64,000 bases of DNA, taken from assembly GCF_030547685.1 (NCBI RefSeq), contig NZ_JAUOQM010000049.1, positions 155,487 to 219,486 of the forward strand, in the 5' to 3' direction. Shown here piece by piece: positions 27,283 to 37,301 of this stretch. The notes below the pieces were generated by a model. The model was not told the DNA's origin and ran no database searches. It saw only the letters and a program-made list of their open reading frames with translations. Position 1 is the stretch's first letter, and every line of letters begins with the position of its first letter. A program made the position numbers and the translations under genes. Source of the stretch: Gilvimarinus sp. 2_MG-2023. GTDB taxonomy: Bacteria; Pseudomonadota; Gammaproteobacteria; Pseudomonadales; Cellvibrionaceae.

Positions 27283-28342
27283 GTTCAAGAATCTCGCGCA
27301 CACAGACAAGCAATTGTTGCATCTGTTCGTCGGTGCCGATGCTGATTCTAAGGTAATCGCTAATACGCGGCTTGGCAAAATAGCGAACAATGATTTTTCG
27401 CTCTCGCAATTTTTCGGCCATGTGTTTTGCGGTTATGTGAGCGGGTGGTTTCGCCATAACAAAGTTGGCCTGAGAGGGTAAAACATCAAACCCTAATTGC
27501 ACTAAAGCATCGATGGTCGTAACACGGGTTGCAATAACTTTGCGACAACACTGATCAAAGTAATCACGATCTTCCATGGCCGCCTGAGCAGCTAGCTGGG
27601 CAATCGCATCCAGCGGGTAAGAATTAAACGAGTTTTTAACCCGCTCCAACCCTTCGATTAAAGCCGGGTTACCCAGCGCAAATCCTACTCGCATACCCGC
27701 CAGGGCACGGGATTTTGAAAAGGTCTGCACTACCAATAAATTTTCAAAGCGCTCTAACAATGATACCGCACTGGCTCCGCCGAAATCGATATAGGCTTCA
27801 TCCACGACCACCACCGATTCGGTATTATCCACCAGTAGCGCTTCAATAGCCTCCAGCGGCGTTAGCTGTCCGGTGGGAGCGTTAGGGTTGGGAAAAATAA
27901 TGCCGCCATTGGCCTGACGGTACTGTTCCAAACCTAAAGTAAAATCTTCTGTCAGCGGTATTTTTTTCGATTCAATACCAAACAACTGGCAATAGACTGG
28001 GTAAAATCCGTAGGTAATATCAGGAAACAACAGCGGTTGTTCTTGCTGAAAAAAAGCCATAAAGGTTTGCGCCAGCACTTCATCGGAGCTATTGCCGGCA
28101 AATACATAGCCTGCATCCAGGTCGTAATAGCGGGCAATCGACTGGCGCAATTCGGTTGCATTTGGGTCGGGATAAAAGCGCAATCGATCGACAACCTCTT
28201 GCGACAAAACGCGGTTGACCTCAGGCGATGGTGGGTAGGGGCTCTCATTGGTGTTGAGCTTAATTAAGCCATCCACTTGCGGTTGCTCTCCGGGCACATA
28301 GGGCTCGATGGTTCGAACAACTTCACTCCAGTATTTGGACAT
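27263..28342 (-). CDS. hisC: Histidinol-phosphate aminotransferase
   Basis: PLP-dependent aminotransferase of histidine synthesis, converting imidazole acetol phosphate and glutamate to histidinol phosphate. The 359-residue protein has the fold-type I HisC pattern [56 protein letters not shown] and the PLP lysine in [14 protein letters not shown]. The ATG at 28342 gives a normal N-terminus; the frame is open 23 codons further but without support. It stands alone, away from other his genes. It is divergent from the next aminotransferase gene and converges with the STAS gene. Confidence 0.93.
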   Translation of the reverse strand: MSKYWSEVVRTIEPYVPGEQPQVDGLIKLNTNESPYPPSPEVNRVLSQEVVDRLRFYPDPNATELRQSIARYYDLDAGYVFAGNSSDEVLAQTFMAFFQQEQPLLFPDITYGFYPVYCQLFGIESKKIPLTEDFTLGLEQYRQANGGIIFPNPNAPTGQLTPLEAIEALLVDNTESVVVVDEAYIDFGGASAVSLLERFENLLVVQTFSKSRALAGMRVGFALGNPALIEGLERVKNSFNSYPLDAIAQLAAQAAMEDRDYFDQCCRKVIATRVTTIDALVQLGFDVLPSQANFVMAKPPAHITAKHMAEKLRERKIIVRYFAKPRISDYLRISIGTDEQMQQLLVCVREILELTGVAE

Positions 28343-28472
28343 ACAATAAGCGCCTTTAAAAAGCTCGATTATAACAACCCTGAAGTGCTCGCGGCGAATA
28401 AGGAATGCCACCTTTTGGGATAAATTACGCTATCATCAGCACAGTTTCACTCACAGCACTAAGGAACCCCCC

Positions 28473-29660
28473 ATGTTTAATGAGCTGCCCCTGCTCCCCG
28501 CCGACCCCATTTTGGGGCTCAGTGCCTCCTATAAAGCCGACCCTAATCCCCTCAAGGTCGATTTAGGCGTGGGGGTTTACAAAACAGAAGCGGGGCTGAC
28601 TCCAGTTCTGGCGGCGGTAAGCCAGGCCGAAGCTCAGCTGCTGACCGAGCAAACCAGTAAGTCTTATACATCACCTGCAGGCATTGATGGTGCCAATTTC
28701 GCCTCGCAGCAACTCGCTTTTGGCACCGGACACCGTGTATTAATAGAGCAACGAGTTGCCACAGTGCAGACCCCCGGTGGCTGTGGCGCCTTAAGACTGG
28801 CGGCGGAATTAATAAAAAAATCCCGCCCCGATGCGCGCATTTGGGTGAGCACCCCCACTTGGGCCAACCATATCCCTCTGTTGGGCAACGCCGGGCTGGA
28901 ATTGATTGAATACCCCTATTACGACTTTGCCCAACACGCGATCGATTTTGATGCCATGCACAGCGCCCTAAGCCATGCCCGAGCCGGCGACCTTGTCTTA
29001 CTGCACGCTTGCTGCCACAACCCAAGCGGCGCCGACCTTAACCGCGAACAGTGGCAAAGCATAGCCGAGCTTGCGCACCAAAAGGGCTTTACCCCCTTTA
29101 TTGATATGGCCTACCAAGGCTTTGGCGAGGGCATTGAGCAAGACGCCTTCGGTGTTCGCACCTTGGCCGAACAGTTGCCAGAATTAGTCTTAGCCACCTC
29201 TTACTCTAAAAACCTAGGGCTCTATCGCGAGCGAGCGGGCAGTTTAAGTGTAGTTAGTCAATCCGCGAGCCAGGCTCAAGCGGTGCAAAGCCAAGTATTG
29301 AGTATCGCCCGCGGGCTCTATTCCATGCCACCTGCTCACGGCGCCGCGATTGTGGATAGGGTTTACCACGACGACACTCTCAACGCTTTATGGCTGGAAG
29401 AGTTAACCGCCATGCGCCAACGCATCCAGCAATTGCGCCAGGATTTGGTCGCGGCCCTCGCGCAGGAAAGTGAACGAGATTTTTCGTTTATTCAACGCGA
29501 ACAGGGTATGTTTAGCTTTTTGGGGCTAAGCTCTGGCCAAGTGCAGCGCCTAAAACAAGAGTTCAGTGTGTATATGACCGACAACAGCCGCATTAATATT
29601 GCGGGAATTTCGGCGAGTAACCTGCCGTACTTAGCAAGAGCAATTAGCAAAGTTTTATAA
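28473..29660 (+). CDS. Aspartate/aromatic amino acid aminotransferase (AspC/TyrB family)
   Basis: Class I PLP aminotransferase that moves amino groups between 2-oxoglutarate and aspartate or aromatic amino acids. The 395-residue protein has DPILGLSASYKADPNP, KVDLGVGVYKTEAG, SPAGIDGANFA, QTPGGCGALR, CCHNPSGADL, FIDMAYQGFGEG, the PLP lysine in TSYSKNLGLYRERAG and the C-terminal Arg in NSRINIAGIS. Substrate preference between AspC, TyrB and PhhC types cannot be told here. An AAGGA site lies before the ATG. It is divergent from hisC over 130 bp. Confidence 0.93.
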   Translation: MFNELPLLPADPILGLSASYKADPNPLKVDLGVGVYKTEAGLTPVLAAVSQAEAQLLTEQTSKSYTSPAGIDGANFASQQLAFGTGHRVLIEQRVATVQTPGGCGALRLAAELIKKSRPDARIWVSTPTWANHIPLLGNAGLELIEYPYYDFAQHAIDFDAMHSALSHARAGDLVLLHACCHNPSGADLNREQWQSIAELAHQKGFTPFIDMAYQGFGEGIEQDAFGVRTLAEQLPELVLATSYSKNLGLYRERAGSLSVVSQSASQAQAVQSQVLSIARGLYSMPPAHGAAIVDRVYHDDTLNALWLEELTAMRQRIQQLRQDLVAALAQESERDFSFIQREQGMFSFLGLSSGQVQRLKQEFSVYMTDNSRINIAGISASNLPYLARAISKVL

Positions 29661-29768
29661 AAGCTTGAATGCTTATGACGATTAGACATGAGCGCTGCCG
29701 CTATTACCCACAGAAAAACGCTACTATTAAAAGGCATCTCTAATAACGACAGGAGCTTGGAGCACGCG

Positions 29769-30857
29769 GTGAGTATTCACTACTATCTGGAAGGTTATTC
29801 GGCCGACAGTTTGAAGTCGCGACGCTATGAACTGCGCCAATTGCCAGCGGTGGCAGGCCGGCATGCCGATTGTGCTCTGCAGTTGAATATGGAGAGTGTC
29901 TCTCGCCAACACGCTCGCTTTGAGCTCCTCAACGGCAAGTTGCTGGTCACCGACTTGGGCAGTACCAATGGTACTTTCGTCAATCGACAGTCGATCACCG
30001 AGCCCACTGAACTCGATCCCGGGGATGTACTGCATTTAGGTGATCACGAATTTCGCTTAATGGTCGAGTCCGACTCGCACACCCAGATTGCCCGTGACTC
30101 TACCCGGGTCGGTATCGGCAACCTTCCCAGCCAATTCCCGCTGCACACCCGTGAATTTTTTGAATTGCTGCAACAGCGTCTGGTTCACGGCTATAAACAG
30201 GTCATTACTCATAATGACGGCACCCCTTTTGGCTATGAACTTTTGGGGCGAGGGGCGCACCCTGTCATAGGTGAAAGTCCGGCGGTGTTGTTTAATTTGG
30301 CCGAAACCCTCGACTCTGAGGTAGCTCTAAGCCAGCTTTTCCGGCAAGAATGTTTTGCAGACGCCGCCAAAGCAAAGCTCGATGTGCCATTATTTTTTAA
30401 TACCCACCCCAATGAATCGAAGGACTTCGATACGCTACTGAGTGAGCTTACCCGTTTGCGCACACTATTCCCCATGCTCACGCTAGTGTTCGAGGTGCAC
30501 GAGGCGGCTATTACCGACCTCGATGCCATGGCCGAGGTTAGGCGTGCTCTAAATAAGCTCGACATCGGGCTGGCCTATGATGACTTTGGCGCGGGCCAAG
30601 CGCGGCTATTAGAAGTGGTAGAGGTTCCCCCAGATTACCTAAAATTCGATATTGCACTGGTGCGCGATCTCGAAGGGTCCACCACTGGCCGCTACCAACT
30701 GCTATCGACATTAAATGAGCTTATTTGCGGGCTGGGTATAAAAACTCTAGCCGAGGGCGTCGAAACCGAAAGAACGGCTCAGTTGTGCCGGGAGATGGGC
30801 ATTCATTTAATTCAAGGGTTTCTCTACGGTCGGCCCGGCCCCATAATTGAGTCGTAA
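29769..30857 (+). CDS. FHA-EAL fusion protein
   Basis: A 362-residue soluble protein joining a phosphothreonine-reading FHA domain (about 10-100: GRH at 30-32, SRQHAR at 45-50, LGSTNGTFVN) to an EAL cyclic-di-GMP phosphodiesterase domain (about 130-362). The EAL signature is GYELLGRG, and other active-site positions are kept: FFNTHP (Asn), FEVHE (Glu), YDDFGAGQ (Asp-Asp), KFDIALV (Lys), LAEGVET (Glu) and QGFLYGRP (Gln), so activity is plausible. The GTG at 29769 has GGAG six bases upstream. An ATG at 29688 would add 27 residues without a good ribosome site. Confidence 0.85.
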   Translation: MSIHYYLEGYSADSLKSRRYELRQLPAVAGRHADCALQLNMESVSRQHARFELLNGKLLVTDLGSTNGTFVNRQSITEPTELDPGDVLHLGDHEFRLMVESDSHTQIARDSTRVGIGNLPSQFPLHTREFFELLQQRLVHGYKQVITHNDGTPFGYELLGRGAHPVIGESPAVLFNLAETLDSEVALSQLFRQECFADAAKAKLDVPLFFNTHPNESKDFDTLLSELTRLRTLFPMLTLVFEVHEAAITDLDAMAEVRRALNKLDIGLAYDDFGAGQARLLEVVEVPPDYLKFDIALVRDLEGSTTGRYQLLSTLNELICGLGIKTLAEGVETERTAQLCREMGIHLIQGFLYGRPGPIIES

Positions 30858-30945
30858 TCAAGCCAAACCACATGTAGGTTCAGCCCTGTTGAGCCCCACC
30901 ACGCCACATTGGTAATACATAACGAATCGGGGCCAAGGCTCGAAT

Positions 30946-31632
30946 ATGAAATGCATCGCTCATCGCGGATACAGTGCACCAGATAGACCAGAAAATTCAT
31001 TAGCGGCTATCCAAGCTGCCCTGGATTTAGGTGCGGACGGTATTGAAATAGACCTTTGGTTTTATCAAAACCGTTTTTGGGTCTATCACGATCGGCGCCT
31101 GCCGCAATCTAACAACGCCCGAATTGACACGCTTACCCGAGCTGAGCTGAATTCTGTTCGCCTTAGTAACGGTGAGCCGCTGGCTGACCTTTACGACGTA
31201 TTACGTCTTGTTAAGGGCCGCTGCCTGCTTAATTTGGAGATAAAGAATGCCGGCGGGGCCAATGCTTTAGCCAAGGCGCTAGACAGCGCCTGCCGCGAGC
31301 ATCAATTAACTCGGGAGCATTTAATACTCTCAAGCTTCAATCACCACGAACTATTTGCCTGCCAACAAGCCCTACCCGACATAAAAATTGGGGTATTAAT
31401 GGCGGGGTTAAGTCTGGATTATTCTGCTTGCGCCAGCGCCCTGCAGGCTTATTCGTTTAATAGCCATATCGACCTAACGACGCCGGCATTGATAAACGAT
31501 ATTCATAGAAGGGGTATGCAAAGCTGGGTTTATACGGCGAATTATCCGGAGGAATGGCGCGAACTGGCCCAGTGGCGCGCCGATGCGGTTTTTACCGACC
31601 GCACAGAGCAATGTCTTGCCACAAAATTATAG
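30946..31632 (+). CDS. Glycerophosphodiester phosphodiesterase family protein
   Basis: Likely hydrolyses glycerophosphodiesters to glycerol 3-phosphate and an alcohol, in lipid headgroup salvage. The 228-residue TIM-barrel protein begins without a signal peptide at IAHRGYSAPDRPENS and keeps the metal and catalytic residues in GADGIEIDLWFY, WVYHDRRL, LNLEIKN and LSSFNHHEL. It resembles cytoplasmic UgpQ more than periplasmic GlpQ. AAGG lies seven bases before the ATG. The last six bases overlap the convergent acetyltransferase gene. Confidence 0.88.
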   Translation: MKCIAHRGYSAPDRPENSLAAIQAALDLGADGIEIDLWFYQNRFWVYHDRRLPQSNNARIDTLTRAELNSVRLSNGEPLADLYDVLRLVKGRCLLNLEIKNAGGANALAKALDSACREHQLTREHLILSSFNHHELFACQQALPDIKIGVLMAGLSLDYSACASALQAYSFNSHIDLTTPALINDIHRRGMQSWVYTANYPEEWRELAQWRADAVFTDRTEQCLATKL

Positions 31633-32166
31633 CGCGCGACGCATCACATTGACCGGCTGCTTAGCAATGCGAGCTTGGCGCACAAGCTGCCAGCCGCGCT
31701 GGTGATAAAACTCGGTCTGTTCACTGGCCATTAACCACAACTCTGACTCACCGACACCGCGTGCAAACGCGGCCACAAAGTCCACCAGTTGTGTTCCCAC
31801 CCCCGTGCAGCGAAAGTCGGGTTGCACATACAAATTGCTCAACCATAAAGGTTCGGGCTCAGGCTCTTGGCTCGCAATGGGTGTTAAGTGGTAGCTGACT
31901 AGACTGATGCACCCCACCAGATGGCGAGCATTTAGTGCCAGCCATGTTTGGGGGATAGCGTTGTCAGTAGACAAATGTTTGTGCAGGCGAGTCTTGCGCT
32001 TGGCAAGAGTGGTCTGAATGCCCTGACGCAGGCATTCACGATGGTGCCAAGCGGCAACCTGATCGAGCAAGTCCGGCCTTTGGCGTAAGGTTTTAATGGC
32101 GACGTTCGTCCCTGAATCGAACGCCACGACATTATGACTTGGTGTCAAACCACTGCACATCTTCAC
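31627..32166 (-). CDS. GNAT family N-acetyltransferase
   Basis: Acetyl-CoA-dependent N-acetyltransferase of unknown substrate. The 179-residue protein has the GNAT core at about 70-160: [39 protein letters not shown] (the acetyl-CoA pyrophosphate loop RCTGVGT) and [18 protein letters not shown]. The ATG at 32166 lies inside the 3-prime end of lipA (35-bp overlap). A GTG at 32127, just past the lipA stop, is an alternative start that would avoid the overlap. Neither has a clear ribosome site. The gene follows lipA on the same strand and may be cotranscribed. Confidence 0.8.
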   Translation of the reverse strand: MKMCSGLTPSHNVVAFDSGTNVAIKTLRQRPDLLDQVAAWHHRECLRQGIQTTLAKRKTRLHKHLSTDNAIPQTWLALNARHLVGCISLVSYHLTPIASQEPEPEPLWLSNLYVQPDFRCTGVGTQLVDFVAAFARGVGESELWLMASEQTEFYHQRGWQLVRQARIAKQPVNVMRRAL

Positions 32167-33142
32167 CGTGCGCCTGTTTATCGGCGTGATAAGAGGAGCG
32201 TACCAGTGGTCCGCAAGCGGCGTGTTTAAAACCTAGCTCATTGGCAAGTTCGGTGTATTCGGCGAACTCATCCGGGTGAACATAGCGTTCCACCGGCAAG
32301 TGATCCCGCGAAGGCTGTAAGTACTGACCGATGGTAATCATGTCGATTTGATGCTCACGCATATCGCGCATCACCTCGATAATCTCTTCTTTGGTTTCCC
32401 CTAAGCCGACCATTAAGCCCGACTTGGTTAAGACATCGGGACGGCGTTTTTTATATTCCGCCAACAGCTTAAGGCTCCACTTGTAGTTGGCGCCAGGGCG
32501 AGCCTGGCGATACAAGCGAGGAACGGTTTCCAAATTGTGGTTAAACACATCCGGCGCTTCGCGCTCCAGAATGTCCAGCGCAGGCTCCATACGACCACGG
32601 AAATCTGGCGTCAGGATTTCCACCTGAAGTTTGGGTGAGCGCTGGCGCGACTCGCGGATGCAGTCGGCAAAATGTCCCGCTCCGCCATCGCGCAAATCAT
32701 CGCGATCGACCGAAGTAATCACGACATATTTAAGCCCCATATCGGCAATAGCCTCGGCCAACTGGGTGGGCTCTTTGCTGTCTAACGGGTTGGGTTTACC
32801 ATGGCCTACATCACAAAAGGGGCAGCGGCGGGTACAGATGTCACCCATAATCATAAAGGTGGCTGTACCGCCCGAGAAACACTCACTCAAATTGGGGCAG
32901 TTGGCTTCTTCACACACGGAAGATAGGCCATTTTTACGCAGCAATTTTTTAATTCTATCCACCTCTGGCGAAGCGGGTACTCGTACCCGTATCCAGTCGG
33001 GTTTGCGAGGAATGTCGTTGGAATCGCTGGCGATCACTTTTACCGGTATACGCTCTACTTTGTCAGCATCGCGCAGCTTCTCACCTTGCTTGTGGCGGCG
33101 AGTACGTTTCACCGGTTGAATATCGGGGATATCGGTGGTCAT
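32132..33142 (-). CDS. lipA: Lipoyl synthase LipA
   Basis: Radical SAM enzyme that inserts two sulfurs into protein-bound octanoyl chains. The 336-residue protein has the auxiliary cluster [12 protein letters not shown], the radical SAM motif CTRRCPFC and the C-terminal [10 protein letters not shown] polar N-terminal extension ([16 protein letters not shown]) is typical of pseudomonad-type LipA. AAGAG precedes the ATG. It is 10 bp downstream of lipB, so octanoyl transfer and sulfur insertion are encoded together. Confidence 0.97.
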   Translation of the reverse strand: MTTDIPDIQPVKRTRRHKQGEKLRDADKVERIPVKVIASDSNDIPRKPDWIRVRVPASPEVDRIKKLLRKNGLSSVCEEANCPNLSECFSGGTATFMIMGDICTRRCPFCDVGHGKPNPLDSKEPTQLAEAIADMGLKYVVITSVDRDDLRDGGAGHFADCIRESRQRSPKLQVEILTPDFRGRMEPALDILEREAPDVFNHNLETVPRLYRQARPGANYKWSLKLLAEYKKRRPDVLTKSGLMVGLGETKEEIIEVMRDMREHQIDMITIGQYLQPSRDHLPVERYVHPDEFAEYTELANELGFKHAACGPLVRSSYHADKQAHGEDVQWFDTKS

Positions 33143-33152
33143 AGAAAACTCT

Positions 33153-33836
33153 TTAAATAGTAGACGGGTCGGCGTTTTGCGCCGCGAGCATTATACCGGT
33201 TTTGTCGAACAATTTCTGTACAAAACAATCCACCCAGCGCGACTGCACTTGCTCCATAGAGGGCGCAAGCCCGAGCTGGCGGGTCATATCGGTCATCGCC
33301 ATGCCCGCATACCCACAGGGGTTAATTTGGGCAAAAGGCGATAAGTCCATATCCACGTTAAGCGCCAAACCGTGAAAGCTGCAACCGCGGCGCACTCGTA
33401 AGCCTAGCGAGGCTATTTTGCTATCATCGATATACACACCGGGTGCATCGGGTTTGGCGTAAGCGTTAATATCGTAGTGTTGGAGCAGCGCAACCAAGCT
33501 CTGCTCCAGCACGGTCACCAGGTCACGCACCCCCAGCTTGAGCCGGCGTAAATCCAGCAGCGGATAAGCCACCAGCTGGCCTGGACCGTGGTAAGTAACC
33601 TGACCGCCGCGATCAGACTGGACAATCGGTATATCATTTACCGAGAGTAAGTGCTCACTTTTTCCAGCCTGGCCTTGGGTAAACACCGGCGGGTGCTCAA
33701 CCAACCAAAGCTGATCGAGACTCCCGGAAGTTCGCTGGTTGGTAAAATCCTGCATGGCTTGCCAGACCGACGGATAGTCGCGCAGCCCGAGAGACTTTAC
33801 CGCAAGAGACTTCGCCACAGAAGAAAACTCGTTCAT
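33153..33836 (-). CDS. lipB: Octanoyltransferase LipB
   Basis: Moves octanoate from acyl carrier protein to lipoate-dependent enzymes, the step before LipA. The 227-residue protein has the family motif [19 protein letters not shown], the catalytic Lys in [12 protein letters not shown] and the catalytic Cys in [11 protein letters not shown], plus FHGLALNV. Its ATG shares one base with the ybeD stop (TAATG). The ybeD-lipB-lipA order matches E. coli and Pseudomonas. Confidence 0.96.
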   Translation of the reverse strand: MNEFSSVAKSLAVKSLGLRDYPSVWQAMQDFTNQRTSGSLDQLWLVEHPPVFTQGQAGKSEHLLSVNDIPIVQSDRGGQVTYHGPGQLVAYPLLDLRRLKLGVRDLVTVLEQSLVALLQHYDINAYAKPDAPGVYIDDSKIASLGLRVRRGCSFHGLALNVDMDLSPFAQINPCGYAGMAMTDMTRQLGLAPSMEQVQSRWVDCFVQKLFDKTGIMLAAQNADPSTI

Positions 33837-34108
33837 TAGAGAACGATTTTCACAACTGGATTGGCCCGCAAATCTTGATGAATCGCTTCCAATTGCTCAA
33901 TGCCTGTAGCGGTAATATAGACCGTTATCGATTGATAACGCCCTTTACCACTGTCTTTGATTTTCAGTCGAGTAGCGTCGAAGCTGGGGGCGTGCTTTTG
34001 CATCACCTCGATTACGGTGGATTTCAAGCTCTCGCCAGCCTCACCCAATACCTTAATCGGGTAGCCGGGGCAGGGAAATTCAATTTTAGGGGGTTCTTGC
34101 TGAGTCAT
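33836..34108 (-). CDS. ybeD: YbeD/DUF493 family protein
   Basis: Small conserved protein of unknown role with a ferredoxin-like (ACT-like) fold, found between dacA and lipB in many gammaproteobacteria. From ATG 34108 it is 90 residues: [44 protein letters not shown] and [11 protein letters not shown]. The frame is open 28 codons further upstream, but those residues do not match the family. Confidence 0.92.
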   Translation of the reverse strand: MTQQEPPKIEFPCPGYPIKVLGEAGESLKSTVIEVMQKHAPSFDATRLKIKDSGKGRYQSITVYITATGIEQLEAIHQDLRANPVVKIVL

Positions 34109-34205
34109 GCGGCCTTCAACAGTCTTTAACGAGCCCGCTATTGTAGCAGGTTTATAGCCATTAGCCGTATATCGCCGTGGGCGTGCGCCCACGGCTCAAG
34201 GGGTG

Positions 34206-35354
34206 TTAGCTCAATAAACTGGCAATAAAGAGTTTGATTGCGTCAATCAAACGGGCAAATAAACCGGCCTGTTCCACCTCGTGGGAGGCAACCACCGGCA
34301 AAGTCGCCAGTGTTTCACCGTTGAGCGTTAGAATCAGCTGCCCCAGCTCGTCGCCCTTAGCAATGGGCGCTTTTAAGGTTTCAGCAACGGTCAGGTTAGC
34401 CTCAATGTTGTCGCGGCTGCCTCTGGGGATGGTCATAATGACATCTTCGTCCACCGATAGCGCCACTCGATCGGACTTACCATACCAGACCGGCGCGCTC
34501 TCCAGTTCGGCGCCCGCGCTGTAGAGGGTGGCATTCTCAAAATAACGAAACCCGTATGCGAGCAGCTTTTGGGTTTCTGCCGCCCGTGAAGATTCAGTTT
34601 TGGTGCCCATCACTACCGAGATTAAACGCATATTGTTGCGCTTAGCCGAAGCCACCAAGCAGTAACCTGCCGCTTCGGTATGACCAGTTTTCAAGCCATC
34701 GACGGTGGCATCACGAAAGAGTAAGCGGTTCCGGTTGGGCTGGTTAATTTCGTTGTATTCGAAATACTTCTCCGCGTAGAGCGGATAATACTGAGGGTGG
34801 TCTTCAATAATGGCTTTGGCCAGCAGCGCCAAATCCCGAGCCGTGGTCAGGTGCCCCTCAGCGGGCCAACCGGTGCTATTCACAAAGTGCGTATTATTCA
34901 TACCCAATAAACGGGCTGACTGGTTCATCACATCGGCAAAAGCATCTTCACCTCCGGCGATATGTTCTGCCAAGGCGACACTGGCATCATTGCCCGATTG
35001 AATAATAACGCCACGGAGCAAATCCATGACCGGCACCTGTGTACCCTCGCGCACAAACATTTTGGAGCCACCCATTTTCCAGGCTTTTACACTCACATTG
35101 ACGAGGTCTTGCTCTCCTAACCGGCCGTGCTCCAGCTCATTGGTGACGATATAACTGGTCATCATTTTGGTCAGGCTTGCTGGTGGCAACTGCTCATCTG
35201 CATTATGCTCAACTAAAACCTCACCGGTATCGGCATCCAACAGTAAATAGCCAGTCGCCGCTAATTGTGGTGGTGCCGGGATCAATACCTGCTGCGCGTG
35301 AGCGACGACAGAGAGTGTGAAAATTCCTGCGAAGGAGAGTATTTTGGATAGCAT
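34206..35354 (-). CDS. dacA: D-alanyl-D-alanine carboxypeptidase (PBP5 type)
   Basis: Periplasmic low-molecular-weight penicillin-binding protein that trims the terminal D-Ala of peptidoglycan stem peptides. The 382-residue protein has a signal peptide (FAGIFTLSVVAHAQQ), SLTKMM (SxxK nucleophile), SGND (SxN) and KTGHT (KTG), then a beta-rich PBP5 C-terminal domain and an amphipathic end (LFARLIDAIKLFIASLLS) for membrane attachment. ATG 35354 sets the signal peptide; an upstream ATG at 35396 is less likely. It may have its own promoter in the 127 bp after rlpA. Confidence 0.95.
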   Translation of the reverse strand: MLSKILSFAGIFTLSVVAHAQQVLIPAPPQLAATGYLLLDADTGEVLVEHNADEQLPPASLTKMMTSYIVTNELEHGRLGEQDLVNVSVKAWKMGGSKMFVREGTQVPVMDLLRGVIIQSGNDASVALAEHIAGGEDAFADVMNQSARLLGMNNTHFVNSTGWPAEGHLTTARDLALLAKAIIEDHPQYYPLYAEKYFEYNEINQPNRNRLLFRDATVDGLKTGHTEAAGYCLVASAKRNNMRLISVVMGTKTESSRAAETQKLLAYGFRYFENATLYSAGAELESAPVWYGKSDRVALSVDEDVIMTIPRGSRDNIEANLTVAETLKAPIAKGDELGQLILTLNGETLATLPVVASHEVEQAGLFARLIDAIKLFIASLLS

Positions 35355-35382
35355 GTCTCGACCGTTTACACCCGTTTCATTG

Positions 35383-35410
35383 ATTAAAAGTATCACGTAG
35401 TTTACCGCAA
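35383..35410 (-). promoter_or_regulatory. Possible dacA promoter
   Basis: On the minus strand TTGCGG (35410-35405), a 16-base spacer and TTTAAT (35388-35383) form a moderate sigma-70 match about 30 bases before the dacA ATG. The unusually wide gap after rlpA supports a start here, but the match is not strong. Confidence 0.3.
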
Positions 35411-35481
35411 TCTAGCGCCATTCGGCACCCGCCCGCCTCACATTTAAAATTTTTGCTGCCCTAAAGCACTCATTTGTCATA

Positions 35482-36291
35482 CTAGTCGTTAACAATATGA
35501 CTGGTGCGATAGCCCACCTCATTAAGACGCTCACGTACTTGGTTGACTTCTGTCATCCCCTTTAACGGCCCTATACGAACACGGTACAGGGGTTTGGCCG
35601 CCATAAACTCGCTGATAAATACGCGCGCATCTAACAGATCGGTAATATCATCACGCAGCGCCGCTGCATTGTTCGAACTGCCAAAAGCCCCTACCTGTAA
35701 GTACACACCACTGGCCTCGGTTGCAGCTCGATGCTCGGGGCGCAATGGCGGGGGCGGTACATCGCCAGGCACAATAATCTCCACTTCAACCGGCCCCGTA
35801 CCCGCGCTGGCAATACCCAGCTTTTGCGCTGCAGCATAACTTAGATCAATGATTCGCCCTTCGTGAAACGGACCACGATCATTGACGCGAACCACAACGC
35901 TGCGGTTATTATCCAAATGTGTCACCCGCACGTAGGAGGGGATCGGTAGGGTTTTATGCGCTGCGGTCATACCGTACATGTCATACACTTCGCCATTGGA
36001 GGTGTCGTGACCGTGGAATTTTTTCCCATACCAAGAAGCAATACCGCGTTCTTTGTAGCGCGTTTCATCTTCTAACAAGTAATAAGTTTTGCCTAAAACC
36101 GTGTAAGGGTTTTTATTACCAGCACGGGTACGCGGCTCATATTTAGGTACGGCGTCGGGAATATGGCTAACATCGATATGTTCATCGGGGCCAGTGTCAT
36201 GCTTCATGGAATAGCGAGAGTTTTGACTTTGCGAGCAAGCCACCAGCGTTAGTACCATTGCCCATACGACCCACTGCAAACAAACCTTCAT
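35482..36291 (-). CDS. rlpA: Septal ring lytic transglycosylase lipoprotein RlpA
   Basis: Outer-membrane lipoprotein that cleaves naked glycan strands at the division septum. The 269-residue protein has a lipobox (LTLVAC, Cys19), a double-psi beta-barrel (about 85-170: RGIASWYGKKFHGHDTSNGEVYDMYGMTAAHKTLP-type core, VRVNDRGPF, IDLSYAAAQKLG) and a C-terminal SPOR domain (about 190-269: YLQVGAFGSSNNAAALRD, YRVRIGPLKG). The catalytic Asp is in NDRGPF. Its ATG overlaps the mltB stop by four bases. Confidence 0.94.
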   Translation of the reverse strand: MKVCLQWVVWAMVLTLVACSQSQNSRYSMKHDTGPDEHIDVSHIPDAVPKYEPRTRAGNKNPYTVLGKTYYLLEDETRYKERGIASWYGKKFHGHDTSNGEVYDMYGMTAAHKTLPIPSYVRVTHLDNNRSVVVRVNDRGPFHEGRIIDLSYAAAQKLGIASAGTGPVEVEIIVPGDVPPPPLRPEHRAATEASGVYLQVGAFGSSNNAAALRDDITDLLDARVFISEFMAAKPLYRVRIGPLKGMTEVNQVRERLNEVGYRTSHIVND

Positions 36292-37301
36292 TGTGGCTTT
36301 TTCTCCTGTATTTTCTCAAACCCCTGCCGATAAATAGCTTGCGCCAATTGGTGTACGGCCATAGCATAAAGCGCACTGTGGTTATAGCGAGTGATGACAT
36401 AAAAGTTATTAAAGGTGAGCCAGTATTCTGTGCCCAACACCCCCATCAATGCAAGGCTGTTGGCTTGGCTGGCGGCATCAACAGCAATGACCGGTTGTAA
36501 GCCCCGAGCTTGCCAGTCGGCAACAGTAAGTGACGGCGGAGCGATGGAAAGAGGTTCATCCAGCACAATTTTGTTTTCAGGCCTTGCTCGCACGCCCACC
36601 CACTGCCCTGCTTGCCAACCGTGCCGGTGCAAATAATTGGCCACAGAGGCAATGGCATCTGCTTTATTTTGCCAAATGTCAGGCCAGTCGTCGCCACTAA
36701 AATCGACCGCATACTCTCGATAGCTGGAGGGCATAAATTGCCCCAACCCCATGGCGCCGGCGTAGGAACCTTTGTTTATCAGTGGGTCTTGATTATGCTC
36801 ACGGGTAAGTAGGAAATATTGCTCTAGTTCTTTGCGGAAAAAATCACTGCGCGGCGGATAGTCAAAAGCCAGTGTACTCAACGCATCAATTACCCGATGC
36901 TTACCGGTAAATTTTCCATACAGGGTTTCCACCCCAATAATGGCGACAATATATTCAGCGGGTACGCCATAAGTGCGTTCCGCTCGCTGCAAGGCTTGTT
37001 GGTTATCTAACCAAAACTGCACACCGTTATCGATACGCTGGGGTTGCAAAAAAATCGGGCGATACTCGGCCCAGGTTTTGGTTTTTTCCGCCGGACGGGC
37101 TATGGCATCAAGAATAGATTGTTGTTGTTTTGCTTCAGCTAAAATGGCCAAAACTGGCTCGCGCTCAAAACGATGTTCCTGCACCATACGGTCGATAAAC
37201 ACTTGAGCATTTGGGTGTTGAGTATAGTCAGCATTAGCACAGACAGGCCAAAAGCAAAGCCATACAGCCCACAGCCAATAAGGGCGTTGGAATATTTTCA
37301 T
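36288..37301 (-). CDS. mltB: Membrane-bound lytic murein transglycosylase B
   Basis: Cleaves the MurNAc-GlcNAc bond of peptidoglycan to give 1,6-anhydro products, which feed the recycling route of AmgK and MurU. The 337-residue protein has an export signal ending CANA, the catalytic Glu in VGVETLYG-like IIGVETLYGKFTG, then TLAFDYPPRSDFF, GAMGLGQFMPSSYR and DIWQNKADAIASVANYL. No classic lipobox is visible, so it may be soluble periplasmic. It overlaps rodA and rlpA by four bases each. Confidence 0.94.
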   Translation of the reverse strand: MKIFQRPYWLWAVWLCFWPVCANADYTQHPNAQVFIDRMVQEHRFEREPVLAILAEAKQQQSILDAIARPAEKTKTWAEYRPIFLQPQRIDNGVQFWLDNQQALQRAERTYGVPAEYIVAIIGVETLYGKFTGKHRVIDALSTLAFDYPPRSDFFRKELEQYFLLTREHNQDPLINKGSYAGAMGLGQFMPSSYREYAVDFSGDDWPDIWQNKADAIASVANYLHRHGWQAGQWVGVRARPENKIVLDEPLSIAPPSLTVADWQARGLQPVIAVDAASQANSLALMGVLGTEYWLTFNNFYVITRYNHSALYAMAVHQLAQAIYRQGFEKIQEKKPQ

